From Lachnospiraceae bacterium (lineage in GTDB: Bacteria > Bacillota > Clostridia > Lachnospirales > Lachnospiraceae), in assembly GCA_017441585.1 (NCBI GenBank), contig JAFRWW010000058.1:1-39768 (forward strand): DNA of 39,768 nucleotides. Direction: 5' to 3'. Below the pieces are notes generated by a model that worked only from the letters and a program-made list of their open reading frames with translations, searched no databases and had not been told where the DNA came from. The translations under genes and the position numbers were made by a program. This document shows positions 6,660 to 16,393 of the stretch, in pieces (the first letter of the stretch is position 1; each line of letters starts with the position of its first letter).

Positions 6660-9068
6660 TCAATAATGATCGGGCATCTTATACGAGCCCTTTTTCTCAT
6701 ATCTGTCCTTATAGTCGCCATGGTTAAGCACATATATTTCCGCACAGGCGATCACGGAAAATGACCAGCAGGTCTCATAAGGAGACTGGCTCTTAAGAGG
6801 CGGCAGATTGGGAGTCATATAAGCGGCAGGCAGGTCATCCGATCCTCCCAGAACGCATTCTTCTTCGTCTGTAACCGCTTCATCAAGGGCAGGAGGCGCC
6901 ATGGCTTCATACTCTGCCTCCGTAGACGGTAATATAAGTGACTCGTCATATACCTCTTCATTTTCCTCATTCATAAGCTCATTAAGCGTCATTGAAACAT
7001 AGCTGTTGGCCGACTGTCCGTCACCTGTCTTTGAAGAAGATGAAGATGTCAGATCTTTTTTCTTAAACGCCTCAGAAAGTTCCCATATGGCATAGAGTTT
7101 GACAGTCTTTCCCTTTTTAACTGCCAGGTTTTTAACCTTTTCTCCGGGATAAAACTTCACGGTGGTCCCCTTCTTGTCTGTGGTATAACCCACCAGTTCG
7201 TAACCTGTCTTTAAAAAGCCCGATTCAGGGAGGACATACTCCTCATCATATACTGCCCTGATCTTATCTATCTTTCCCGCCGTATCCTTTGTCATGCCCT
7301 TGGTCCCGCGGAAAAAGGATATTCTGTATCTGATGGGTTCCCACATGGCAGTCAGGTACAGATTGCCTGTATATTTCTTTGTTATGCGTCTTACCTTTGC
7401 ACCGCCTGTTCCCAGAGACCAGCCCTTAAATACATATCCGGTCCTAACCGGCTTGGGAAGCTTTATACTCTTCATACCGTTCCCGGGACGGTACACCGTG
7501 ACCGTGGGAAGGTTTCTCACAGTGGTTATATCCACCCCTATGTCATATGTGATACCATAGGCTCCCTCGGGGACGCTGTTGGGAGATATGACTGTTTTTA
7601 TCACCCTCTCTTCTTCCTTCGACGATGAAGATGAGTCTGATGAAGATGAGGACGAAGAGGATGAAGATGAGAATGACGAGGAAGAATCACCCGAGGATGA
7701 AGAAGATGATGAACTCTTCTTAGACGATGAGGATGACCTTCTCTTCTCTGCCTCCCTTTGCCTTACCTCTTCTGCCCTGTCTGCGCTGACCGAATAAGCC
7801 TTGATCCTGAGATTACCGCCCTGTGCAGAGCTTGAATTGATGACGGTATTTGCATCTTTCCATCCACCGGATGTGGTATAGACATAGCCCTGACCATCCT
7901 GAACCTGACAGACCGACTTATAGGTAGACCAGCTGCTGGGGGAATTAGCCTCATAGCCAATACTGCAGGTCTGACCCTTTTTTTCCAGCCTCACTACCAG
8001 GGCAAACCGGCTTCCGGGCTCAACATATACAGGCTCGTTAAAATAGCTGCTGTAGTATCCCTTTGCGGTCGTATTTCCGCTGACTACAGCCGCCTGTTTC
8101 CCCTCAAGGGGAGACGTCGCCCCCTCGGGTATATCCTTATAAAGATACATCTTATAAGCCTGATCCACGTTACCGGTATAAAAACCGCCTCCCGTGACTG
8201 CCTCAGGCACAGCCCCCTGTGAAACGGTAAACACATTGGCTGCCAGAGCGTAATTGGTATAGCCTTTTGATGCATTGAGCATACCGCCATCATACTGATA
8301 GCAGTTATCCACATCACTTCCGTCTTCATATTCAAAGGCAAAGACTGCCGGCTTTGAATTAAGGCCTTTGTCATAATAGGACAGATAATAGTATCCCTGC
8401 CTTGTAAGACTGTAATCGGAAGACATACCTGAATTCCTGATCAGCCAGGCTCCGTTTCCTGCAGGAGTATTCTTAAAATTCTCCTTAGGGAAATTGTCAT
8501 CCCATCCCACTATGGTCACCGCATGATTGGTGGCAGAAGGGGTGGAAGGATAATAGTAACAGTTATGCTCCGAATTATAGTATGAGGACAGATTATAGAT
8601 CGAACAGGACACGGCGCCGTTTTCCATTATCCTCTGCTTTACGGCATCGGGATCTGTGGATATATCAAGCTCCTGATATCCTGTCACATGATATTCATCA
8701 AGATATGCTATGGAAGGATCCAGTCCATTGTTCTTTATATAAGTGGCATCAGTATATTTTGCCAGATCCTCATGTATGGGGCCTACCCATCCCGCCACCA
8801 CGGGAGCTGCATACTTTGGGTGTCCGCCTGTATTAAAACCGTCATCCGACGCTTTTTTAAGCCCGTTCTGATCTCCCTCGGTCCCCCCCAGAGGGTCTGT
8901 GGGCGAATTATACATAAACCATGCAAGGGCAGCCTCAGACAGATCTATATCATATACGTTCACGTATTCTCCTTCCGAATCTGCAAGGGTTACGCTCTGA
9001 AAGCCGAAACTCTGAAAAATCAATGAAATTATAATTAGAGCAGCTATATGCTTTTTTGTTTTTTTCAT
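6660..9068 (-). CDS. Secreted C1 (papain-fold) peptidase with apparent circular permutation, lectin-like domain, Ser-rich linker and InlB-type repeats
   Basis: From the ATG at 9066-9068 (AGGAAA upstream) the product is 802 residues. A signal peptide (1-29, cut near TLA/D) is followed at once by DLSEAALAWFMYNS, which in C1/lectin-like peptidases normally comes after the catalytic Cys helix. The catalytic His lies in ATNHAVTIVGWDDN (His182) and Asn in WLIRNSG (Asn212). A lectin-like beta domain follows to about 430, then a Ser-rich linker (about 444-484), then two Listeria-Bacteroides InlB-type repeats (about 518-575 and 578-662, GYVFKGWS, LYLTAMW, LYAIWE). The missing N-terminal half of the protease is at the extreme C-terminus: PPLKSQSPYETCWSFSVIACAE, with Gln761 and Cys767. 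All four catalytic-site residues exist but in the order His-Asn-Gln-Cys. There is no sortase motif. Confidence 0.85.
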   Translation of the reverse strand: MKKTKKHIAALIIISLIFQSFGFQSVTLADSEGEYVNVYDIDLSEAALAWFMYNSPTDPLGGTEGDQNGLKKASDDGFNTGGHPKYAAPVVAGWVGPIHEDLAKYTDATYIKNNGLDPSIAYLDEYHVTGYQELDISTDPDAVKQRIMENGAVSCSIYNLSSYYNSEHNCYYYPSTPSATNHAVTIVGWDDNFPKENFKNTPAGNGAWLIRNSGMSSDYSLTRQGYYYLSYYDKGLNSKPAVFAFEYEDGSDVDNCYQYDGGMLNASKGYTNYALAANVFTVSQGAVPEAVTGGGFYTGNVDQAYKMYLYKDIPEGATSPLEGKQAAVVSGNTTAKGYYSSYFNEPVYVEPGSRFALVVRLEKKGQTCSIGYEANSPSSWSTYKSVCQVQDGQGYVYTTSGGWKDANTVINSSSAQGGNLRIKAYSVSADRAEEVRQREAEKRRSSSSSKKSSSSSSSSGDSSSSFSSSSSSSSSSSDSSSSSKEEERVIKTVISPNSVPEGAYGITYDIGVDITTVRNLPTVTVYRPGNGMKSIKLPKPVRTGYVFKGWSLGTGGAKVRRITKKYTGNLYLTAMWEPIRYRISFFRGTKGMTKDTAGKIDKIRAVYDEEYVLPESGFLKTGYELVGYTTDKKGTTVKFYPGEKVKNLAVKKGKTVKLYAIWELSEAFKKKDLTSSSSSKTGDGQSANSYVSMTLNELMNEENEEVYDESLILPSTEAEYEAMAPPALDEAVTDEEECVLGGSDDLPAAYMTPNLPPLKSQSPYETCWSFSVIACAEIYVLNHGDYKDRYEKKGSYKMPDHY

Positions 9069-9085
9069 GATCACATTTCCTGTTT

Positions 9086-9179
9086 AAGATTCTTCCTGTT
9101 GCTTCGCAACCCCTCGCCGGGGTGGCATCACATCATTTCATGATGTGATCAACGTCGTCACTTCGTTCCTCAGAATGAC
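9086..9179. repeat. Composite hairpin repeat in a divergent promoter region
   Basis: The outer ends, AAGATTCTT and CAGAATGAC, are those of the short repeat found elsewhere in the window. The interior holds three more hairpins: TTGCTTCGCAA, CCCC-TCGCC-GGGG, and a perfect ATCACATCAT-TTC-ATGATGTGAT stem. It occupies a third of the 300-base spacer between the divergent peptidase and lipoprotein genes; the rest of the spacer is A+T-rich and must hold both promoters. Confidence 0.65.
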
Positions 9180-9372
9180 AAATATTATTCTGAATGACAA
9201 TTATTATTCTTTTCTACTTAAATATACGCAAAGATGATAGCACAGCACCTGTTTTTTTTCAATTTTTTCCGCAATCTCACATTTTTGTGGTACAATAGAC
9301 AGGATATTGTTTAACGCCCACAAAATGGTACACTTAACCAGACACGATCTACCATGCGGCCAGACGGGGATT

Positions 9373-10383
9373 ATGAAGAGAAAACTGCTTATCATAAATT
9401 TGATACTGATTCCGGCTATGCTTCTTTGCGGCTGCTCTGCCAGAGACGCCGCCACTGTGCGTGCCGAAAGAAATGCAGGCACCATCCTGGATGATTCCGT
9501 TACCACGGGGCGTGTACTGGACGCCGCCCCGAAAAAGGACAGTTCAGACGAATCAGACGAATCAAAAGCCTCCGGTCAGTCAAAAGCCTCCGAAGATTCT
9601 GATATCGGTTCAAAAGACAAGCCTGAAACTTCCTCCGCAGGATCATCCGCCAAAAAGGAAAATCACGAAACGACAGACCCTGTAAAGGAAACACAGGAAG
9701 ATAAGAAACCCGAGGTGGAAAACCTCGAGGATTACTTCATGCCCGCAGTAGCCGAGTTTAAGGACGAAGGCATCCTGCCCGACGGACGCAAGATCACCCT
9801 GCAGGGCAACGGCAGCTATGATGACTGTGAATATGCCATGGAAGACGTGGATCAGGACGGTCAGATGGAGCTTTTATTCAGATATTCAGGTACCATGCTG
9901 GAGGTGTACATCGATCCTGAGCTGGTGGCCCAGACAGGTGAATACATAGAGCCCTATGAACTGGGAACAGACATGTTCACTGCCGTTTATTCATACGACA
10001 AGGCCACGGACAACTACGTGAGCGAGCTGTTCATCGATCACGTGTGCTCATTCTATGACAGCGGGCACGTAATGGTCGAAGCCAATGACGGCGCTCTTTT
10101 AAGCGACAAAGAGAACTCCTATCAGATTTATGATTATGATCCCGCAACCGACAGTTATTCGTATGCGGGCTTCATCTACGAATGGAATAAAAATATCGCA
10201 CCCACCACAGCCAAGGGCGCTCCTTTCCCGGCCGCTGCCGACAAGGATGAAAATCAGAGAGTCTACTCTCTCGAATACGGCGAAAAATATGAACCGGGAT
10301 ATATCTACGATGATGATGATATGAAACAGCTTCATTCAGAGCTGTTCGGCAAGAAACAGAGGCTCTTCTGGTATTACCTCTGA
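9373..10383 (+). CDS. Lipoprotein with acidic Ser/Lys-rich linker and Ca-loop-like C-terminal domain
   Basis: From ATG at 9373 the product is 336 residues. The N-terminus is a lipoprotein signal, MKRKLLIINLILIPAMLLCGC, with a Leu-Cys-Gly-Cys lipobox near residue 21. Residues about 45-120 are a low-complexity linker rich in Ser, Glu, Asp and Lys. The C-terminal globular part (about 122-336) includes EDVDQDGQMELLFRY, a D-x-D-x-D-G loop as in EF-hand or VCBS-like repeats, and many aromatic residues. I do not recognise a named family. It is divergent to the peptidase and likely surface-anchored. Its stop overlaps the end of the convergent GH2 gene by 10 bases. The ribosome binding site is poor (GACGGGG close to ATG). 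Confidence 0.78.
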   Translation: MKRKLLIINLILIPAMLLCGCSARDAATVRAERNAGTILDDSVTTGRVLDAAPKKDSSDESDESKASGQSKASEDSDIGSKDKPETSSAGSSAKKENHETTDPVKETQEDKKPEVENLEDYFMPAVAEFKDEGILPDGRKITLQGNGSYDDCEYAMEDVDQDGQMELLFRYSGTMLEVYIDPELVAQTGEYIEPYELGTDMFTAVYSYDKATDNYVSELFIDHVCSFYDSGHVMVEANDGALLSDKENSYQIYDYDPATDSYSYAGFIYEWNKNIAPTTAKGAPFPAAADKDENQRVYSLEYGEKYEPGYIYDDDDMKQLHSELFGKKQRLFWYYL

Positions 10384-12233
10384 TCGCCGAATATCTCTTT
10401 CATCCTTTGGTCTATTTTATTCCTGATATCCTTCAGGACTTCCTTGGACACCTTGCAGACTCTTCTGTCATACGTGTACAGACCGTTTATCTCTTCTTCC
10501 ACGTCACAAAGCTGTGTATATATGCACCCTGAAATGCCCATGCTGATATGAGGGATCACTTCCTCCTCATACATGGAGGCTACCCTTTTCGTAAGGACTT
10601 CCTTACTATGTATCTCACCATAGCCGTAGGCACGCTTTTCAAAGCAGGCGTTACCCGGTATCAAAAGTGAGAAACCGCCGCATTCCGATACCACAGCCGG
10701 CTTTTTCCATTTCGAAACGGGAATCCTGCAAAAATAACAGTGGATGGATTCCACGGGGGAGTTCTTTTGCTTATACCAGCCCGAGGTGGCGTCAAAGATC
10801 CTGTCCTTTTCCTTATCCTGCAAAAGATCCAGTACCATATCCGAATCAAACTGTCCCCAGCCCTCATTAAATATGGTGTAATAAACTATGCTGGGAAACT
10901 CATGCAGATACTCCAGGGTCTGCTCGCAATGCTCCACGAAAAAGGCCTTCACCCTGCCGTTCACCTTTACATGCTTATCCTTTTTATAATGACCGGCATA
11001 GAAAGGTGCCACCGTAGGCATGATGGTATCCCTCATATAATTGTAATCGCCATTATTTACCATGTCCTGAAAGACCACCATCCCCAGTCTGTCACAGTCA
11101 TAATAAAATCTGGCAGGCTCTATCTTTATATGCTTTCTCAAAGTATTAAAGCCCAGTTCCTTCATGAGCCGGATATCTTTCTCATAGTATTTATATGAAA
11201 CGGGCGTGTATATTCCGTCGCTGAAATATCCCTGGTCCAGAACCCCGTGGAAAAAGAAGGGCTTATGATTGAGGCATATACAGTTAACCCCGTTTACACG
11301 GCTTATCTCTATGGTCCTTATGGCAAAATAGGACCTGACACTGTCCTTGTCACATCGCAGTTCATAACGGTAAAGGTTCGGCTCATCGGGAGACCAGAGC
11401 ACGGGGTCTTCAATAAGAATTTCATTTGCTCCGTTATTGATCCTGCCGGTGTACAGTACCTGCTTAGGATCATCCCAGGTTCCGGGGGCAAAGATCGTGA
11501 TCTCATATTCATCGGAGGTACCTGACACGGTAAGCTCCATGATCTTTTTATCCTCACGCCATTTTGACCTCACGCTGTCCACATGCTTTTGGGGCAGGGA
11601 TTCCAGCCAGACGCTCTGCCATATGCCGGATATCTGGGTATACCACATACCGGAAGGCTTCTTTGACTGCTTACCATAGGGGTAGGTCATATCCAGATCA
11701 TCCTTTATGCGCACGTCTATGACATTTTCTCCCTCACACAGATACTCCGTTATATCAAAGGAAAAGGGCAGATAGCCTCCCTCGTGAGTGCCCACCTGCT
11801 TTTTGTTCACATAGACCCACGCCACCTGGTCCACTGCACCGAAATGAAGCAGGACCGTATCTTTGACAAAGGAATCCTCAAGGGTAAACTTTCTGCGATA
11901 CCAGAAGATATCTCCCACAGCCTTTTTAACGCCGCTCCTTTTCGCCTGGGGCGCATAAGGAACCCTAATACTGTCATCCCAGTCCGAGGGTATATCCTCA
12001 CCCTCGCTGTGGGACAGTTCCCACAGCCCGTCAAGACTGAGCCAGGAATCCCTTGCAAACTGCGGTCTGGGATAACCGAAATCCTCCGGATACTCAGTCA
12101 TCTCAAGATACTTTCTCTCCTCGTTTTTATCCTTGAAAGCATCCCTGATAAATTTGACTGCATAAGTAAAGACGAGTCTGGGTTTCCAAAAAAAATTTTT
12201 TATGTCAATTTTTTTGTTGTAAATTATTCCCAT
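10374..12233 (-). CDS. Glycoside hydrolase family 2 (beta-galactosidase/glucuronidase-like), intracellular
   Basis: A 619-residue GH2 enzyme with the usual order: sugar-binding jelly-roll (about 60-210, YPRPQFARDSWLSLDGLWELS, GYLPFSFDITEYL), Ig-like beta sandwich (about 215-310) and TIM barrel (about 320-600). The acid/base is Glu457 in YYTIFNEGWG and the nucleophile Glu517 in PAVVSECGG. Without a signal peptide it should act on imported oligosaccharides. The first 44 residues (hydrophobic/basic) are not part of the typical domain. The start at 12233 lacks a ribosome binding site; an internal ATG at 12101 with GAGGAGA 14 bases upstream is an alternative. Exact substrate is undetermined. Confidence 0.88.
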   Translation of the reverse strand: MGIIYNKKIDIKNFFWKPRLVFTYAVKFIRDAFKDKNEERKYLEMTEYPEDFGYPRPQFARDSWLSLDGLWELSHSEGEDIPSDWDDSIRVPYAPQAKRSGVKKAVGDIFWYRRKFTLEDSFVKDTVLLHFGAVDQVAWVYVNKKQVGTHEGGYLPFSFDITEYLCEGENVIDVRIKDDLDMTYPYGKQSKKPSGMWYTQISGIWQSVWLESLPQKHVDSVRSKWREDKKIMELTVSGTSDEYEITIFAPGTWDDPKQVLYTGRINNGANEILIEDPVLWSPDEPNLYRYELRCDKDSVRSYFAIRTIEISRVNGVNCICLNHKPFFFHGVLDQGYFSDGIYTPVSYKYYEKDIRLMKELGFNTLRKHIKIEPARFYYDCDRLGMVVFQDMVNNGDYNYMRDTIMPTVAPFYAGHYKKDKHVKVNGRVKAFFVEHCEQTLEYLHEFPSIVYYTIFNEGWGQFDSDMVLDLLQDKEKDRIFDATSGWYKQKNSPVESIHCYFCRIPVSKWKKPAVVSECGGFSLLIPGNACFEKRAYGYGEIHSKEVLTKRVASMYEEEVIPHISMGISGCIYTQLCDVEEEINGLYTYDRRVCKVSKEVLKDIRNKIDQRMKEIFGDQR

Positions 12234-12321
12234 ATCAAAAAAAATGCGCTATAATATAACCGGAACTAAGTTCTTTAGATGGAGAGGGGCTCGTACGAAT
12301 GTGCGGGCTTTCTCTCTGTTT

Positions 12322-13614
12322 TTATAGTTTCGTATTCACTCCATTAAGGTTTATATACTCATCCTCCTCAACGGGTATCACGATGCACTTCTGTCCATCC
12401 ACGTTTTTGGCTGTCACCTTACCGGCCTTTTGAGGCTTTACTCTGAGGATTATATCATAGGCCTGTGAAAAGCCCGAAGACTCATCCATCTGACTTTCCT
12501 TATCGGCCACAGCCTCAAAGGTTTTGTTTACCAGTTCCTCTGAGAGCTCCTTATTTTCCACCACCAACTGCTGCTTTTCGCTCTGAAGATTCTCTATCTG
12601 CTGCTGGCGCTCTATGGCTTTTAACTTTTTCTCATCTATGACATCGCATACCTTTAAAGCTTCACCCTCAAGATAGCTTTCCACCTCTTCCCGGATCTGC
12701 TGACATACGCTGCCCGGAATGTCATTTTCCTCAAGAGCACCCACAAGCAGTTCGTCGGTGAGCATAAAATCATCCTCAAATACTTCCTCACCGTCTTCAT
12801 CCACATAAGAAGGTATCTTGTCCTTAAGACTCTCTTGGATGGCGATCATGGTCTCTTCACATTCACTGATCACAGGATTGATGGCGCGTCTGATGACAGC
12901 GTGGACTCCGTTCATGTTTTCGGTCCTGGTGCGCTTCGATCCGGTGCCCAGTCCGTCCTCCACGAAGCTGCTATGGGAATCCTTGGGATCCTTTACATAG
13001 TAAGTCAGTGAATGGATATCCGAACTCCTGTCAGAAAAGGTCGGGAACATGAAGCCCAGCTGCGGCAGTCCCACTACCCTGTCCCTGATACGTGGACCGA
13101 TGGTATTGGTCTCCTTTAGATAACCTAATCCCGCCTTTGACAGATCCACGGGACAGATGCCTCCCAGCATAAAGGAAAAGACTTCCTCGGACTCATCCAG
13201 CTTCAGGTTGTCCGAAGTCTTAAGAGGAACATCATACACTCCGAAGTATAAAAGGATCAGATAATCATCAGGATGATCCAGAGTTTCTATTATCCTGTCA
13301 TAAAGCCTGTCGCAAAGCTCATCATTTTTAAGTTCGCTGTCAACAAGTCCCATGAAAAATTGCTGCATGCCGCCGTTTTCGGCCTCAAGGGGAAAAGGAA
13401 GTTCCAGGATGTTATCTCCCAGATTACCCGACAGCAGTTTCTTGGATATCTCTATATATTTATGGAGCACCTCATCCTCCAGCGAGTACAGGGACTCATT
13501 AAAGGTGGTGACCTTTTCCTTATTCGTGTTCACATAGCAGCCGCATACCCGCAAAAGGGTGCCGTCGTCTTTTTTAAAGCCGCGCTTTATTTCCAAAATA
13601 TCTCTTTTTTGCAT
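12322..13614 (-). CDS. DUF4317 family protein
   Basis: A 430-residue cytoplasmic protein matching the pattern of DUF4317 proteins common in Lachnospiraceae and Ruminococcaceae: an N-terminal MQKRDILEIKRGFKKDDGTLLRVCGCYVN, a middle EVFSFMLGGICPVDLSKAGLGY, and GLPQLGFMFPTFSDRSSDIHSLTYYVKDP. A helical coiled segment with many Glu/Gln/Lys (about 330-375) precedes the C-terminal tail. Function is unknown. It is upstream of the GH2 gene on the same strand, 88 bases apart. A G+A-rich imperfect hairpin at about 12281-12316 in that gap may terminate or attenuate. Confidence 0.8.
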   Translation of the reverse strand: MQKRDILEIKRGFKKDDGTLLRVCGCYVNTNKEKVTTFNESLYSLEDEVLHKYIEISKKLLSGNLGDNILELPFPLEAENGGMQQFFMGLVDSELKNDELCDRLYDRIIETLDHPDDYLILLYFGVYDVPLKTSDNLKLDESEEVFSFMLGGICPVDLSKAGLGYLKETNTIGPRIRDRVVGLPQLGFMFPTFSDRSSDIHSLTYYVKDPKDSHSSFVEDGLGTGSKRTRTENMNGVHAVIRRAINPVISECEETMIAIQESLKDKIPSYVDEDGEEVFEDDFMLTDELLVGALEENDIPGSVCQQIREEVESYLEGEALKVCDVIDEKKLKAIERQQQIENLQSEKQQLVVENKELSEELVNKTFEAVADKESQMDESSGFSQAYDIILRVKPQKAGKVTAKNVDGQKCIVIPVEEDEYINLNGVNTKL

Positions 13615-13759
13615 ATGTTTTTCCTCTTATAAGATTCTTTAAATCAATCGGATCTGTTTCTGCCAAAAATACCGCTCAAAAATTAACCGAATCATTATAT
13701 CACAAAAATGCCATGATGTGATATACTTTATTGAGATTATATCATTGGAGGTTTAAGAC

Positions 13760-15067
<1,308 letters not shown>

Positions 15068-15105
15068 AACTGCCCCCGATTTTACATCATAAACGGTCTT
15101 AGAAA

Positions 15106-15609
15106 TCAGCTGATAAATGCGTCCTCGCCGATGTGATCGCCCATCTCACTCTTTTCGATGTCGAGGGCGAAAGCCAGCTCGGAAAAAAGAATATTCTCAG
15201 CCTGCTTAAAATAGCGCTCGTCGACTGTGGTATTTTTCTTACCCTGTTCCTCGCGCTCTATATTGCGGCGGCAGATATTTTTGATGATGCTCACCAGCTT
15301 ATCAGGAGATCCGGAACGGATAGCGGCCTTATACTCCTGCTCGCGGAGCTTGTCGCTCTCGATGACGGCTATGGCGATATCGGGAATACGCTTAATGAAG
15401 GCCTCGGCCTCATCAGCACTCATAACCTCGCGGATATTGTCATTTTTACCCTCTACGGGGACATAGAGCTTGGAACTCTTATCATCCCTGGGCACCATGA
15501 GATAATAGCGCTTGCCCTTATCGCCTGTCATGCCCTCCAGCTCTACGATATCCTCTACGCGGCATACACCGTGATTCACTTTTACTACATAGTCACCGAC
15601 CTGATACAT
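15106..15609 (-). CDS. carD: CarD/CdnL-family RNA polymerase-binding regulator
   Basis: From ATG 15607-15609 the protein is 167 residues. The N-terminal Tudor-like domain is MYQVGDYVVKVNHGVCRVEDIVELEG, followed by RYYLMVPRDDKSSKLYVPVE, the RNA polymerase beta-binding module shared with TRCF. The helical C-terminal part (about 75-167) includes KNICRRNIEREEQGKKNTTVDERYF. CarD proteins stabilise open promoter complexes. AGGAG/GAAGGGG lies upstream of this ATG; a longer in-frame start 17 codons earlier has Arg-rich sequence not seen in the family. The gene is convergent with the GH13 gene (38-base gap) and divergent to nth. Confidence 0.9.
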   Translation of the reverse strand: MYQVGDYVVKVNHGVCRVEDIVELEGMTGDKGKRYYLMVPRDDKSSKLYVPVEGKNDNIREVMSADEAEAFIKRIPDIAIAVIESDKLREQEYKAAIRSGSPDKLVSIIKNICRRNIEREEQGKKNTTVDERYFKQAENILFSELAFALDIEKSEMGDHIGEDAFIS

Positions 15610-15710
15610 GCCGCCCCTTCTCCTTTCTGCTCCCCCTCTTACATCGGGAGCCCGCAACACTTAAATTATAACAACTTTTTTCAATCTTTTCAAATGGAAA
15701 TAATAAACAA

Positions 15711-16343
15711 ATGACTAAAAAAGAAAGAGCCCTCGAGGTCATAAAAAGACTCAAAAAAGAATATCCGGATAGTACCTGTACCCTTGACTACGACGAGGCG
15801 TGGAAGCTGCTGATATCCGTGCGGCTCGCCGCCCAGTGCACCGATGAGAGGGTAAATAAAATAGTGCCACGGCTGTATGAAAAATATCCCACACCGGCGG
15901 ACATAGCCAAGGCTCCTGTCGAAGACATAGAAGCCATCGTCGCCCCCTGCGGCCTGGGTCATTCAAAGGCAAGAGATATAAAGAAATGCATGACCATGCT
16001 CATCGAAGAATTTGACGGCAAGGTCCCCGATGACATGGATGCCCTGCTAAGTCTTCCCGGAGTCGGGAGAAAGAGCGCCAATCTGATCCTGGGAGATATC
16101 TTCCATAAGCCCGCCATAGTGACTGATACCCACTGCATCAGGCTGTCAAACCGCATCGGACTGGTGAAGGGCGAAAAGGATCCCTACAAGGTGGAAATGG
16201 CATTAAAAAAGATCGTCCCCCCCGAGGAGGGAAACGATCTGTGTCATCATCTGGTGGATCACGGAAGGGCCGTCTGCAGCGCCCGCACCGCGCCTAAATG
16301 TGATATTTGCTGTCTTAATGATGTGTGCATGAAAAAGATATAA
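15711..16343 (+). CDS. nth: Endonuclease III, DNA glycosylase/AP lyase
   Basis: A 210-residue base-excision repair enzyme that removes oxidised pyrimidines and cuts at abasic sites. The helix-hairpin-helix is LPGVGRKSAN with catalytic Lys121; the catalytic Asp is Asp139 in IVTDTH. The C-terminal [4Fe-4S] Cys are Cys189, Cys197, Cys200 and Cys206, giving spacing C-x7-C-x2-C-x5-C, one residue more in the first interval than in E. coli Nth (x6). There is no strong ribosome binding site. Its promoter shares the 100-base spacer with carD, divergently. The stop codon TAA is the first part of a hairpin repeat copy. Confidence 0.95.
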   Translation: MTKKERALEVIKRLKKEYPDSTCTLDYDEAWKLLISVRLAAQCTDERVNKIVPRLYEKYPTPADIAKAPVEDIEAIVAPCGLGHSKARDIKKCMTMLIEEFDGKVPDDMDALLSLPGVGRKSANLILGDIFHKPAIVTDTHCIRLSNRIGLVKGEKDPYKVEMALKKIVPPEEGNDLCHHLVDHGRAVCSARTAPKCDICCLNDVCMKKI

Positions 16344-16374
16344 GATTCTTCGTCGCTTCGCTCCTCAGAATGAC
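16342..16374. repeat. Short hairpin repeat copy (expanded loop), between convergent nth and DUF6062
   Basis: AAGATTCTT ... CAGAATGAC ends with arms ATTCT (16345-16349) and AGAAT (16367-16371) and a 17-base loop rich in CGCTTCG. It lies between two convergent genes and overlaps the nth stop codon, so it may act as a shared terminator. Confidence 0.75.
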
Positions 16375-16393
16375 AGCGGGAGGGTTACTCCTT

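Noticed and set aside
7579..7797. Plus-strand frame coding a strongly acidic Asp/Glu-rich peptide
   Set aside because: It is the antisense of the Ser-rich linker of the C1 peptidase; the acidic pattern is only the complement of TCN codons.
12281..12316. Hairpin between DUF4317 and GH2 as a firm terminator
   Set aside because: The stem has wobble pairs and a bulge, and on the relevant strand no T-run follows; mentioned only under the gene.
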